The position numbers and the translations under genes are program-made. A stretch of DNA of 64,000 nucleotides from Nodularia sphaerocarpa UHCC 0038. GTDB lineage: Bacteria > Cyanobacteriota > Cyanobacteriia > Cyanobacteriales > Nostocaceae. Below are positions 47,250 through 56,500 of this stretch, piece after piece; position 1 is the first letter of the stretch; each line of letters begins with the position of its first letter. Below the pieces are notes generated by a model. The model did not search any database, had not been told where the DNA came from, and saw only the letters and a program-made list of their open reading frames with translations. The stretch spans positions 1,988,356 through 2,052,355 of the forward strand of contig NZ_CP060140.1 in NCBI RefSeq assembly GCF_022376295.1, written 5' to 3'.

Positions 47250-47390
47250 TTTCTCTCTGCGCCTGGAGCGCCTCTGCGTGCATAAAATCCAGCAGCGATT
47301 GATATGCTTGGTTTTGGGCGGGCAAGACTTGTACTGAGCTTGCCGTTCGCGTAGCGTCTCGTAGAGAAGTATGCCCACCCCACAATGGTT
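47250..47390. repeat. Spacer of stacked repeats between hyuB and hsp20
   Basis: First comes TCTCTGCGCCTGGAGCGCCTCTGCG (47253-47277). Then a minus-strand GGGGTGGGCATCTTGCCCGCC family copy (47316-47385) that is split by about 40 bases containing 'gttcgcgtagcgtctcgtag'. Confidence 0.65.
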
Positions 47391-47888
47391 TTATTTCTCT
47401 TTTTTACCTCCGGAAATTTCCCCTTGTTGGCTTTGTCCTGGTAACTGAACAGTCACAACTCTGGTTTTTTCTTCTTCGGCTTTAGGCATGGTGAGACACA
47501 ACACTCCATTTTTAAAGTCAGCCTGGACTTTATCGTTTTGGATGCGAGATGGTAGAGGTATTACTCTTTGAAATCTACCATAACGAAATTCTGAACGACG
47601 CATACCTCTTCTTTCTTCTTCCTTGATTTCAGATTTACGTTCACCAGTGACGGAAACTGTATCTGCGGCAACTTTTACATCTAAGTTTTGGGGGTCAATT
47701 CCTGGAATTTCCATCCACAGTCTGATCTCATCAGAGGTTTCTTCAAGTTCTGCTGCGGGTACAAATGTGAGTCTATCGCTGATGATTTCGCCTGTATCAC
47801 TTGAGGGTGTTATTTGCTCAAGTAGACGATTCATCTGCCGTTGGATGGTTTCTATTTCTCTAAAAGGTTCCCAGCGACTTAATACCAT
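47391..47888 (-). CDS. hspA: Small heat-shock protein, Hsp20/alpha-crystallin family
   Basis: 165 residues from ATG 47888, with GGAGGA seven bases upstream; a TTG further up is rejected. N-terminal arm MVLSRWEPFREIETIQRQMNRLLEQ; alpha-crystallin domain about 45-145 (FVPAAELEETSDEIRLWMEIPGIDPQNLDVKV, SVTGERKSE, RRSEFRYGRFQRVIPLP, KNGVLCLTMPKAE) and a C-terminal tail. ATP-independent holdase against aggregation, matching the HspA/Hsp17 class of cyanobacteria. Last gene of a compact unit with the HdeD and esterase-like genes (31 bases to HdeD). Confidence 0.93.
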   Translation of the reverse strand: MVLSRWEPFREIETIQRQMNRLLEQITPSSDTGEIISDRLTFVPAAELEETSDEIRLWMEIPGIDPQNLDVKVAADTVSVTGERKSEIKEEERRGMRRSEFRYGRFQRVIPLPSRIQNDKVQADFKNGVLCLTMPKAEEEKTRVVTVQLPGQSQQGEISGGKKEK

Positions 47889-47919
47889 GATTTTTTCCTC
47901 CAATTAATTGTTTAGGTGT

Positions 47920-48498
47920 TTAAAAAATTCTGCGTTCAGTTGCCCAAGTACGGAGGCGAAAAGCCAGAATTAAAAGTAAGATACCGAAAATAATGGCGTA
48001 GGCTGCAATAATCCACAGGATTGCTAATGCCCCTGCAATAGGCCAGAGAATCAGCAGTAGGCCGAATAATACCGACGCAATGCCGGCTATGGCTAGTAAC
48101 CACTCATTCTCAATTTCTTTTCGTACCTGAATGGCTGCTATGATTTCTAAAACGCCAGTGACGATCGCCCAAGCTGCAATCAGGTAAAGCAAGACTAATG
48201 CTGTAATCCCTGGCCAAATGAATGCCATGATTCCAATAGCAATGCCAATTGCACCTTCGAGTAACATTAGCCAACCATGAGTATGAGTTAGACCATCGCG
48301 GAATGCAGCAGCCGCTAATAATACTCCACTGACTAAGACAAAGGCAGCAAAGATCAATACCAAAGCTGTCAGGGTAATATCTGGCCAGAAGAGTGCTGCT
48401 AAACCAAAGATGATCGCGATCGCTCCCCGTAATGCGACTGTCCACCAATTCCTTGCCAAGCGCGTTCCCATTCTCATTGGATCAAGGTTTTGTCTCAT
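47920..48498 (-). CDS. HdeD-family (DUF308) membrane protein
   Basis: 192 residues with six hydrophobic segments in three pairs. The first pair is WWTVALRGAIAIIFGLAALFWPDITLTALVLIFAAFVLVSG; then LLEGAIGIAIGIMAFIWPG and ALVLLYLIAAWAIVTGVLEII, then AIAGIASVLFGLLLILWPIAGALAILWIIAAYAIIFGILLL. The repeated WP..T/G.A pattern is typical of HdeD, linked with acid resistance in enterobacteria; its mechanism is not known. ATG 48498; 42 bases after the upstream esterase-like gene and 31 before hsp20. Confidence 0.9.
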   Translation of the reverse strand: MRQNLDPMRMGTRLARNWWTVALRGAIAIIFGLAALFWPDITLTALVLIFAAFVLVSGVLLAAAAFRDGLTHTHGWLMLLEGAIGIAIGIMAFIWPGITALVLLYLIAAWAIVTGVLEIIAAIQVRKEIENEWLLAIAGIASVLFGLLLILWPIAGALAILWIIAAYAIIFGILLLILAFRLRTWATERRIF

Positions 48499-48540
48499 AG
48501 CTGGAGTTTATAACTGGCGTTGAAGTTATCAATAGTCTGT

Positions 48541-49887
48541 CTAAACACCAAAGGGAAATGTCTCTGGTGCGTCCCGCATTTCCCAGGTGGGAACACGGTC
48601 TAGAGGTTGCACTCCCTTGGTATCATCAATAGAAATTACCGCGTCAAATTGTTTGGGGAGACAAGCATGGAAGTAGTGACTGATCCTCTCAGTTTCTGGC
48701 TGATAAATCACACCAATTGCCCTTTCTAGCCGAGGTTCCCGTAAACCCGCAATTGCTTGATTCTCATCTTGAAGGTTGAGTAAAAATTGGGGTAGTTCTG
48801 TGTCATGGAATAAAGCTTCGTAACTTCCAGGTAAGGCAGAGCGAACCTGTTTGAGTTGAGCCGTTTCCCCCCAGTTAGAAACTGCGGTGACAGTACCCGT
48901 ATAGGTGGTAAAACCGATATTTACAGCATCATTGCCATAACGTTCTTTTACCAATTGACCAACATTCACCTCACCCATTAATCCCATATCAGTGGCGCGT
49001 GCATCACCTAAATGGGAATTGTGTTCCCAAACCACAACTTTGCTTGGTTGATTTTGTTGATCCAAATGTGCTACCAGTTGATTTAGGGTTTGGGCCATGT
49101 GGCGATCGCGAATATTCCACGAAGACACCCGCCCTTGAAACATTGAACGGTAGTAATGCTCGGCATTTTTGACTATTCGGGCATTCTGTTGAGCATAAAA
49201 GAAGTCATCAATCTCAATTTGCTGCTCCTGTTGGAGATATTCAGCAGTATGACGTTGCAAATCTTGCAGTTGATTAATTACCTCTTGCTCACAGGATTTG
49301 GTAATTCCAAAACTGGTAGCATACCCATAGTGCTGGGCATCTTCCCCAAAATGCTCGAAGCATGAATAGCGATCGCGGGCGCGTTGGGCGGCTTCGGGGT
49401 CAACTTGATTGAGGTAGTCGAGAACTGCTTCTATGGAAGCATACATACTATAAAGGTCTAACCCATAAAAACCAGTTTTAATGGCATTTTTGGGTAAACT
49501 ATCATTGTATTCCCGTAACCAGCCCACAAAATTCAAAACATCTGTATTCCGCCACATCCATAAGGGGAAGCGTTGGAAACTTAAAAGTGCTTCAGCTGGT
49601 GTGGGATCTTGACTCACACCCTGAACGTAACGATTTACTCGGTAAGCATCCGGCCAATCCGCTTCCACCGCTACGGCTGTAAACCCCTTTTCTTCAATTA
49701 GTCGCTTGGTAATTTCCGCCCGTTGTTCGTAAAATTCATGAGTCCCGTGGGAGGCTTCGCCAATCAAGACAAAACGCGCATTGCCGATTAAGTTCATTAA
49801 TGGGTGGTAGTCTTGATCAGCGCCTGTTAATCGGTGTGCATACCCACGCACCGCATCGACTATATTGGTGATAGTTGCGTCTAGCAT
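48541..49887 (-). CDS. Erythromycin-esterase-family protein
   Basis: 448 residues. It carries the family motifs: FVLIGEASHGTHEFYEQRAEITKRLIEEKGFTAVAVEADWP near residue 35-75, FPLWMWRNTDVLNFVGWLREYN, FYGLDLYSMYASIEAVLDYL, KVVVWEHNSHLGDARATDMG and the late VIYQPETERISHYFHACLPKQFDAVI. Both the GEASHG histidine and the WEHNSH histidine expected in the active site are present. The family includes macrolide esterases, but most relatives of this length have unknown substrates, and resistance should not be assumed. It is the first gene of a likely operon with HdeD and Hsp20. Confidence 0.9.
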   Translation of the reverse strand: MLDATITNIVDAVRGYAHRLTGADQDYHPLMNLIGNARFVLIGEASHGTHEFYEQRAEITKRLIEEKGFTAVAVEADWPDAYRVNRYVQGVSQDPTPAEALLSFQRFPLWMWRNTDVLNFVGWLREYNDSLPKNAIKTGFYGLDLYSMYASIEAVLDYLNQVDPEAAQRARDRYSCFEHFGEDAQHYGYATSFGITKSCEQEVINQLQDLQRHTAEYLQQEQQIEIDDFFYAQQNARIVKNAEHYYRSMFQGRVSSWNIRDRHMAQTLNQLVAHLDQQNQPSKVVVWEHNSHLGDARATDMGLMGEVNVGQLVKERYGNDAVNIGFTTYTGTVTAVSNWGETAQLKQVRSALPGSYEALFHDTELPQFLLNLQDENQAIAGLREPRLERAIGVIYQPETERISHYFHACLPKQFDAVISIDDTKGVQPLDRVPTWEMRDAPETFPFGV

Positions 49888-50136
49888 AGGAATTAATTAT
49901 TTAGAAATACCCGCACGGGTTCTAAATTCCGTATCACCGCGCAAGTTAAGTTCGATACGGTTTTTACACCTGTTTAATTTCGGTTCTTACTACATTTAGC
50001 TTAAAAATCTCAACCTCTGATTCCATCTAGCTAAAGTTGCATGATACTAAATGTATGGATCTCCCTCTAGGAAGAGTACCGCAAGGCGTTCGTCAAAAGT
50101 CAAAAGTCAAAAGTCAAAAGTTAAAAAGCTGATTAA
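49888..50136. other. Divergent spacer between the stress operon and eda
   Basis: It includes a possible promoter region for the stress operon (49888-50040), then ACCGCAAGGCGTTCGTC and a heptamer tract before eda. Confidence 0.5.
50078..50126 (+). repeat. ACCGCAAGGCGTTC plus heptamer tract (GTCAAAA)4-5
   Basis: Four perfect GTCAAAA units at 50092-50119 and one GTTAAAA. The same block occurs inverted next to the gap stop codon (7282-7323). It ends 10 bases before the eda ATG. Confidence 0.8.
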
Positions 50137-50811
50137 ATGTCTGATCAAGTTTGGTTATCACATCTGCAAAAACACCGGGCGATCGCAGTTATCCGCGCCT
50201 CAGATATGCAGTTGGCGCAAAAAATGGCTATGGCTGCGGCTGCTGGAGGAATGCGGCTGATTGAAATTACCTGGAATAGCGATCGCCCTGGGGAATTAAT
50301 TAGTCTATTACGTGCAGAGTTACCAAATTGTCTCATTGGCACGGGGACGCTGTTTAATGTCGGACAATTGCAAGAGGCGATCGCTTCTGGAGCGCAATTT
50401 CTCTTCTCCCCCCACGTTGATTCGGCCATGATTCAAGCCGCAGTCAAACAAGATGTCCCGATTATCCCCGGTGCTATGACTCCCACAGAAATTGTGACTG
50501 CTTGGAATCAGGGAGCAAGCTGTGTGAAGGTTTTTCCTGTGCAAGCAGTGGGAGGAGTTAACTATATTAAAAGTTTACAAGGTCCTCTGGGTGAAATTCC
50601 CTTGATTCCCACTGGGGGAGTGACTTTAGAAAATGCCCAGGAATTTATCCAAGCTGGGGCGATCGCTGTGGGTTTGAGTGGTGAATTATTTCCGAAAAAG
50701 CTGATTATACAAGGAAATTGGCAGGCGATCGCATCCCACGCAAATCAACTAATGCAGAGTTTTAATACGGCTTATTCAGATAATCACTCAACTGAGTTCC
50801 CGTATAATTAG
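50137..50811 (+). CDS. eda: KDPG/KHG aldolase
   Basis: Cleaves 2-keto-3-deoxy-6-phosphogluconate to pyruvate and glyceraldehyde 3-phosphate (Entner-Doudoroff), and often 4-hydroxy-2-oxoglutarate. 224 residues from ATG 50137: AIAVIRASD, GGMRLIEITWNSDRP (Glu of the active site), IGTGTLFNVGQLQEAIASGAQFLFSPH, IPGAMTPTEIVTAWNQGASCVKVFP with Schiff-base Lys131, and LIPTGGVTLENAQEFI. Intact. No edd gene is adjacent. The start lacks a Shine-Dalgarno sequence and lies 10 bases after a heptamer tract. The 3' end overlaps the convergent dioxygenase-like gene by 50 bases. Confidence 0.93.
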   Translation: MSDQVWLSHLQKHRAIAVIRASDMQLAQKMAMAAAAGGMRLIEITWNSDRPGELISLLRAELPNCLIGTGTLFNVGQLQEAIASGAQFLFSPHVDSAMIQAAVKQDVPIIPGAMTPTEIVTAWNQGASCVKVFPVQAVGGVNYIKSLQGPLGEIPLIPTGGVTLENAQEFIQAGAIAVGLSGELFPKKLIIQGNWQAIASHANQLMQSFNTAYSDNHSTEFPYN

Positions 50812-51316
50812 GAACCCATCCTTCAACAGATGTAAAATAGCGTACCGCTTTAAAATTTAACAATGCCGTAGGACTAGACCAATGTTCCACACCTGCGCGA
50901 ATGTGGATATAATCTTGGGACTGAATTAACAACTGTACCTGATCACCATCGGGTTTGACAAAACCAAAAATCATTTCTCCTGCCAATAGGAAGAGAGCTT
51001 CAGGAGCAGTATGATGATGGTAACGGCTGTAAGTAGTGATCAAATTCTGGAAATTCGGTAAACCTGGATGTAGATTCAGCAAATCAGACCACAGATAGCC
51101 ATTTTCTTGCTGAATAAATTCAAAAACGCCGTTATGCAGTTCTATTATCTGTTGTTTCTCTGAATCAGTCAAAACATCCTGTTCCAGAAGATGGGGGAAA
51201 AGCAGTGATGTTCCTGGGTCATAATGTTTGAGGTGAATGTCAAGAGGCGCGAGTTCTCCCACTATTTCATCTAAATCGCTCTTGATTGTGCCGTCGTCTA
51301 GTAATAGGATGGGCAT
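50762..51316 (-). CDS. mtnD: Acireductone dioxygenase-like cupin
   Basis: 184 residues from ATG 51316. The cupin core shows YHHHTAPEALFLLAGEMIFGFV (metal ligands H-x-H then E, as in acireductone dioxygenase), DYIHIRAGVEHWSSP (fourth ligand His) and the family-type ending FKAVRYFTSVEGWVPNYTG. This enzyme belongs to the methionine salvage pathway, acting on the acireductone from 5-methylthioribose. No other mtn gene is nearby, and the N-terminal half fits the family only loosely, so the substrate is less sure than the fold. It overlaps eda tail to tail. Confidence 0.8.
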   Translation of the reverse strand: MPILLLDDGTIKSDLDEIVGELAPLDIHLKHYDPGTSLLFPHLLEQDVLTDSEKQQIIELHNGVFEFIQQENGYLWSDLLNLHPGLPNFQNLITTYSRYHHHTAPEALFLLAGEMIFGFVKPDGDQVQLLIQSQDYIHIRAGVEHWSSPTALLNFKAVRYFTSVEGWVPNYTGTQLSDYLNKPY

Positions 51317-51427
51317 GATAAAAATACTAATTAGCTACTTGGAATTTAAAAGAGTATATTTATTTAAGTTTAACTCAATAAAACACAATCCCGATAGAGA
51401 TACTGGAGATTATGCTTTGATGACATT

Positions 51428-51552
51428 GGGGACTTCCAAATAAAAAAACACCCAATCACCCAACGTAAAAAACCTGTCAAACTCTTATAACTCGGTGTCC
51501 TCTGTGCCTCTGTGGTTAGTTTATTTGGATAATTTATTTCGAGTAAGTCCCT
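51428..51552. repeat. MITE-like element with GGGACTTCC ends, copy 2
   Basis: It starts GGGGACTTCCAAATAAA and ends TTATTTCGAGTAAGTCCCT. Inside it reads 'ataactcggtgtcctctgtg' like copy 1 (7093-7239), but without the 'gtagccttcggcaagctacg' insert. Confidence 0.7.
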
Positions 51553-51598
51553 TGTAGTAGACATTGAGCGAATTTCAAAATGCTTTTTCCAAAACCCT

Positions 51599-51628
51599 TG
51601 TAGAGACGTTGCATGGAACGTCTCTACA
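51599..51628. repeat. 30-bp palindrome family, near-perfect copy
   Basis: TGTAGAGACGTTGCA pairs with TGGAACGTCTCTACA, with one mismatched pair near the centre. Confidence 0.8.
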
Positions 51629-51719
51629 TTTTTTGTCTCTAGATTCTTTATCATCAGAATGATGCTCAAGAATACCATAAGGATCTAAGCTAGTACAGGC
51701 GAACTATGATGGGTGTGGA

Positions 51720-53159
51720 ATGTCTGACTTAATTTTATTTTGGCATCGTCGTGATTTACGTATTTCTGATAATACAGGATTAATGGCGGCTAGAGGGCGG
51801 AGTGCCAAAGTTGTGGGCGTGTTTTGCCTTGATACACAGATTCTGGAACGAGATGATGTCGCCCCGGCGAGAGTCACGTACATGATTGGCTGTTTACAAG
51901 CACTACAACAGCGATATACTGAAGTAGGCAGCCAATTGTTAATCCTGCATGGCAATCCTGTAGAAACTATACCAGCTTTAGCCGGGGCTTTAAATGCCAA
52001 AGCGGTATTTTGGAACTGGGATGTAGAACCTTATTCTCAAACACGCGATCGCACCATAATTGATATCCTAAAATCAAAAGGCATTGAATTTCTGCTCGAA
52101 AATTGGGATCAGATTCTCCACTCACCCGACGAGATTCGTACAGGTGCGAAAAGTCCTTATACTGTTTACAGTCCTTTTTGGAAAAATTGGAGTAGCAAAC
52201 CCAAAGCCAAACCAGTAGAAACACTGGAAAATGCCGCAGGTTTAACAGAGGCTGAACAAGAAATTGCCAAACAAGCCGGAGTCATTGCATTACCCTCAGC
52301 TAAAGACTTAGGATTTATCTGGGATGGAGAATTAATTATTGCACCAGGCGAAGCCGCAGCCCAAGAAAGATTAGAGGAATTTACTGACAGTGCAATCACT
52401 GAATATCAAGAACAGCGTAACTTTCCCGGCGTTGATGGTACATCCAGACTGAGTGCAGCTTTGAAATTTGGTGTTATTGGCATTCGTAAGGTGTGGGAAG
52501 CTACTTTAGAGGCGCAAGAATTTAGCCGCAGCGAAGAAACAGCAGCTAGTATCCGCACATGGCAACAGGAATTAGCCTGGCGGGAGTTTTATCAACACGC
52601 CATATATAACTTCCCGGAATTGGCTGAGGGTGCTTATCGCGACACCTTCAAAAACTTTCCTTGGCAAAATAACGATGAATATTTTCAGGCTTGGTGCGAA
52701 GGGAGAACTGGTTATCCTATTGTAGATGCAGCGATGCGCCAGTTAAATGAAATAGGTTGGATGCACAACCGTTGTCGAATGATTGTGGCTAGTTTTTTAA
52801 CAAAAGATTTAATCATCAATCCCCAATGGGGAGAAAAATACTTTATGCAGAAACTCATCGACGGTGATTTATCTGCTAATAATGGGGGTTGGCAATGGAG
52901 TGCTTCTAGTGGCATGGACCCGAAGCCATTAAGGATTTTTAACCCTGCTAGTCAAGCACAAAAGTTTGATGGAGAAGGGGAATATATTCGCCAATGGGTA
53001 TCAGAATTGCGGTCTGTAGATACAGAATATTTAGTAACTGGTAAAATTCCACCTTTGGAGCTTCAAAGTATTGGCTATCCTGCACCAATTGTAGATCATA
53101 AAGTGCAGCAAGCTTTATTTAAAAAGATGTATCAACAGCAAAAAGAAATCATGGCGTGA
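51720..53159 (+). CDS. phr: Deoxyribodipyrimidine photolyase (class I)
   Basis: Light-driven repair of cyclobutane pyrimidine dimers in DNA. 479 residues: the N-terminal alpha/beta antenna domain starts with [20 protein letters not shown], and the C-terminal FAD domain shows [97 protein letters not shown] and YIRQWVSEL. The FAD and substrate-binding motifs are complete, so it is an active CPD photolyase, most like the deazaflavin-type cyanobacterial enzymes (inference). ATG 51720. Confidence 0.95.
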   Translation: MSDLILFWHRRDLRISDNTGLMAARGRSAKVVGVFCLDTQILERDDVAPARVTYMIGCLQALQQRYTEVGSQLLILHGNPVETIPALAGALNAKAVFWNWDVEPYSQTRDRTIIDILKSKGIEFLLENWDQILHSPDEIRTGAKSPYTVYSPFWKNWSSKPKAKPVETLENAAGLTEAEQEIAKQAGVIALPSAKDLGFIWDGELIIAPGEAAAQERLEEFTDSAITEYQEQRNFPGVDGTSRLSAALKFGVIGIRKVWEATLEAQEFSRSEETAASIRTWQQELAWREFYQHAIYNFPELAEGAYRDTFKNFPWQNNDEYFQAWCEGRTGYPIVDAAMRQLNEIGWMHNRCRMIVASFLTKDLIINPQWGEKYFMQKLIDGDLSANNGGWQWSASSGMDPKPLRIFNPASQAQKFDGEGEYIRQWVSELRSVDTEYLVTGKIPPLELQSIGYPAPIVDHKVQQALFKKMYQQQKEIMA

Positions 53160-53565
53160 GGATGATATAGCATTTCCCAGTCTAATAAAGTAGACAATTA
53201 TCTGCGTAGCCTACGGCAAGCCGCTAACGCGTCTATATCTGCGTTCATCTGCGTTTAATTATTACTGCTTGTACCTCACTTGAATGGGAATTGCTATAGT
53301 AGGGGCATATTGTCGTATGCCCCTACAAGAATTATTCGACCACAGATGGACACAGATAATATAGTAGCTAGGAGACTAGGAAAGGCTATCAAACTACATA
53401 CAGCATTTTGCAAGTAAATGAAATTTGTATGATTGGGGACTGGGTAAACGAGGATAAGGTTCCCCATTTTCGCTGCGTAGTCAATAAAAATAACTGGCAT
53501 AGCGATCGCATAAATCCACTCTTCAGGAATAATGATATAAGTATCTACCGATACGATTACGGCTT
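53160..53565. other. Intergenic region with nested micro-repeat and an 11-bp hairpin
   Basis: 53206-53236 is a TAGCCTACGG...GCGTCTA insert in an ATCTGCG repeat. 53299-53326 is a perfect hairpin, GTAGGGGCATA against TATGCCCCTAC with loop TTGTCG, followed by ACAAGAATTATTCGACCACAGATG. The end is AT-rich. No gene is supported. Confidence 0.55.
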
Positions 53566-56500
53566 ATGCCATCTCCACTTAACCAACCTTTAAAAATTGA
53601 ACTTAATTTACCATCCTCCCACCCGCAATTACTAGAAGGATTAGATATATGGTTGCGCTTGGGTTTAATATCCGATATCCAAGTTAGGCAACTATGCCGA
53701 CAGTTTCTTGTTTGTCCAGTCATATTAGAACCTGTAACTCAACCAGAAAGGGTATCTATCACGGTTTCTGACCCTGTAAAATCTTTACCTGTAGCAGCTT
53801 TAGCATCTAGTAGCCGCAGACAAACACCGAAAAAACCACCAGAACCCAGCTTTCTCACCTCAATGTTGCAGTCCCTGGGGGCTGAATTGAGTGTGCGTTG
53901 GCTACTGTTTTTAGGTTTGTTTCTCGTTGTGGTTTCCTCTGGCGTACTCGCTGCTAGTCAGTGGGAGAGATTTCCGGCTTCTGGACAGTATGGCGTTTTA
54001 TTTCTTTATACCTTAAGTTTCTGGGGGTTTAGCTTTTGGGCGGGAAGACAAGATAATCTCAGGTTAACAGCTCAGACGTTGCTGATTGTCACCCTTTTAT
54101 TAATCCCGGTGAACTTTTGGGCAATGGATAGCTTCAAATTGTGGCAAAATCCTTTGGACTGGTTGACAGTGGCGATCGCCTGTCCTACTCTAACATTTAT
54201 TACCATTCTCCTCTGTAAAAATCGCAGCGTTTTTAACAACTTACCCACCGGGAAATTACCTCTAGTCAATGTTTTGGGGTTAAGTTATTTGCATTGGGGT
54301 TGGCAATTATCCAACTTTCCGGTGATTGCTATTTACGTGGCTATGGTGGGTACAACTATCATTACTATTTATCACAATCGCTACCAACAGCAGCCCCCCA
54401 TTACCGCAGAAAATCCCAGTAAAGAACCGAATACATTAGGTATAAGCTTATTCGCTGCTGTAATTATTTATGCGTTAGTAGTTCTATTAATCCGAGCAAT
54501 TTTTGTCAATGGGGTAAATGTCACTGAGTTAGGTTTAGCCATTGGGATTTGCGGCTGGTTGGCAACTTGGTTAGCACAAAACAGAGGTTCATCATCCCTC
54601 TGGCAACGCCTGGGAGGTATTTTACTATTCCTCGGTTGGCTAGTTGCAGTATTTGATCAACCAGCACAAGCCATAGTCGTGAGTGGATTGGCTTTGTGGT
54701 ACGTAGGTAATCGCTTACGAAGATATGCTTTCCTCATTGACTTAGCAATATTTTTTAGCATTGGTTTACAAGCAGTTTGGCTGGGTTGGCGGTTAGTACC
54801 TTTAGATATACAACAAAGTGCGATCGCCATTGGCATTCAACTCACCAACGCTGTGAATGAACCTTGGGCATTACTAAGTGTCGCTTTATTACCTTATTTA
54901 ATATTCATGGTGGTAATTACCGAAAAGCTAAATCGCGCCCAAAAGCCAGAATTAGCTAAATTTGGTGAATTGCTGACGCTGTTATTTGGTACTTTTTTAA
55001 CCACAATTGGTACTGTAAATCCCACAGTGCGATCGCTCAATTTCCTCTTTTCTACCATCACTCTCGCAGTCGTCACCAAACGCCGTTCTTCCGTCCCCAT
55101 TTCCTTGATATATCTGACTCACATCATGGGGGTGCTGACACTGTGTTCCAGCATTCATTGGCTATTACCAAATCTGGCTATACACATCTGGGTAAGTATT
55201 TTACTCGCTGTGATGGTGGCAGAATGGATATTTTGTCTGGGCGAAGGTTTATGGCAAGATAGCGCATGGTACATCGGCATAGGACTTGCGATAGTGAGTT
55301 TCAGTCTCCTGTGGGTAAGTAATGTAGAAACTGGCTATAACCTAGTTTTTAACCCATATCCTTGGGGATTCTTATGGCTAATTACCCCTGTAAGTCTCAC
55401 CGCTTTAGCTAGTCGCACCACTGGACAACGCCGCACGGCAAATACTGTATTAAGTATTCTCGCTATCAGTATAAGTCAACTATTAACTTTAGCACTACCT
55501 GGAACCAGATTAATTAGTCTGGGTGTGGCTACGGCGGTCATGTTTGCCAATACTTGGTATTTGAGAGATAAAGCCACGGCGATAATTACAGTTGGTTTTG
55601 GCTTGAGTTTAACCGGGGCGTTGCTGTGGGAGAGTATACCTGAACTTAGTATAACTGGGTGGTTTGTTGTTGTGGCGATCGCCATCCTCAGTTTATGGTT
55701 AGCCAGAACCGCCCTCAACCGATGCGGTAACGAATTAGCAACTATATATGCAGTCGCCTGTGACGGCTGGGCGAGTGTATTATGTGGCATCGAATTATTG
55801 ACGATGACCCTACACTCAGGTTTAGTATATTTAGGGCTATTTACCCCAGGAACATTATTTTTAACAGCCACCACTATCACATTAGGGGCAATTGTTTATC
55901 GTAGTTGGCAGTCTCCCACAAATCGGGCATTTTATGGTATTGGTTGGTGTGTGGAATTAATCATTGCGGAAATCTTGGCTTTTGGAGAACATTCAACTAT
56001 CAAGATTGCAATTGCTAACATCGCCTTGGGTTTATTCGCCCAACTGTTAGGAGAGTGGTGGCGACGCAAACACCAATTAGAGAGGATTCCTAGTAGCTTG
56101 CATATTTTACCCTTAATCTATGGTGGATTTAGTGTACTGCTGCGTTTAGACACCTTTAGCGATTGGACTGGTTTATTGTCCTTGGGTGTAGCGTTGATTC
56201 TCATTGGTGTGGGGCGAAGAAATGCCGCTTTCAAACCTCTGTTATATTTAGGCATTATTGGTGTATCAATTTCCGCTTATGAACTGCTGTTTTATCAAAT
56301 GTCCCAAACCACGGGAGGCGCATTAGGTGATGGCTTAATTGCCATGTCAGCCCTGGGGACTAGCATCATGTATGCTTATCGCATTCTCACCCCTTGGATT
56401 GTTGGCTACTTACGCTTAACTCCCCAAGAACTCAAAGGTATATCTCATCTCCACTGGTTTTGGAGTAGTGGCTTATTAATGGCGGCGATTCCCCTTCCCA

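Larger units (their letters stand above)
51317..51719. other. Intergenic region with a MITE-like element and a palindrome
   Basis: 51428-51552 is copy 2 of the GGGACTTCC element. 51599-51628 is a 30-bp palindrome copy. The promoters of the divergent mtnD-like gene and phr should lie in the remaining AT-rich parts. No gene is supported. Confidence 0.55.

Noticed and set aside
48541..49887. Reading the erythromycin-esterase-family gene as antibiotic resistance
   Set aside because: The family is broad, and the HdeD/Hsp20 context points to stress; no evidence for macrolide as substrate.
53294..53500. 68-codon minus-strand open frame after phr
   Set aside because: It overlaps the 11-bp hairpin repeat and has no start signal or domain.
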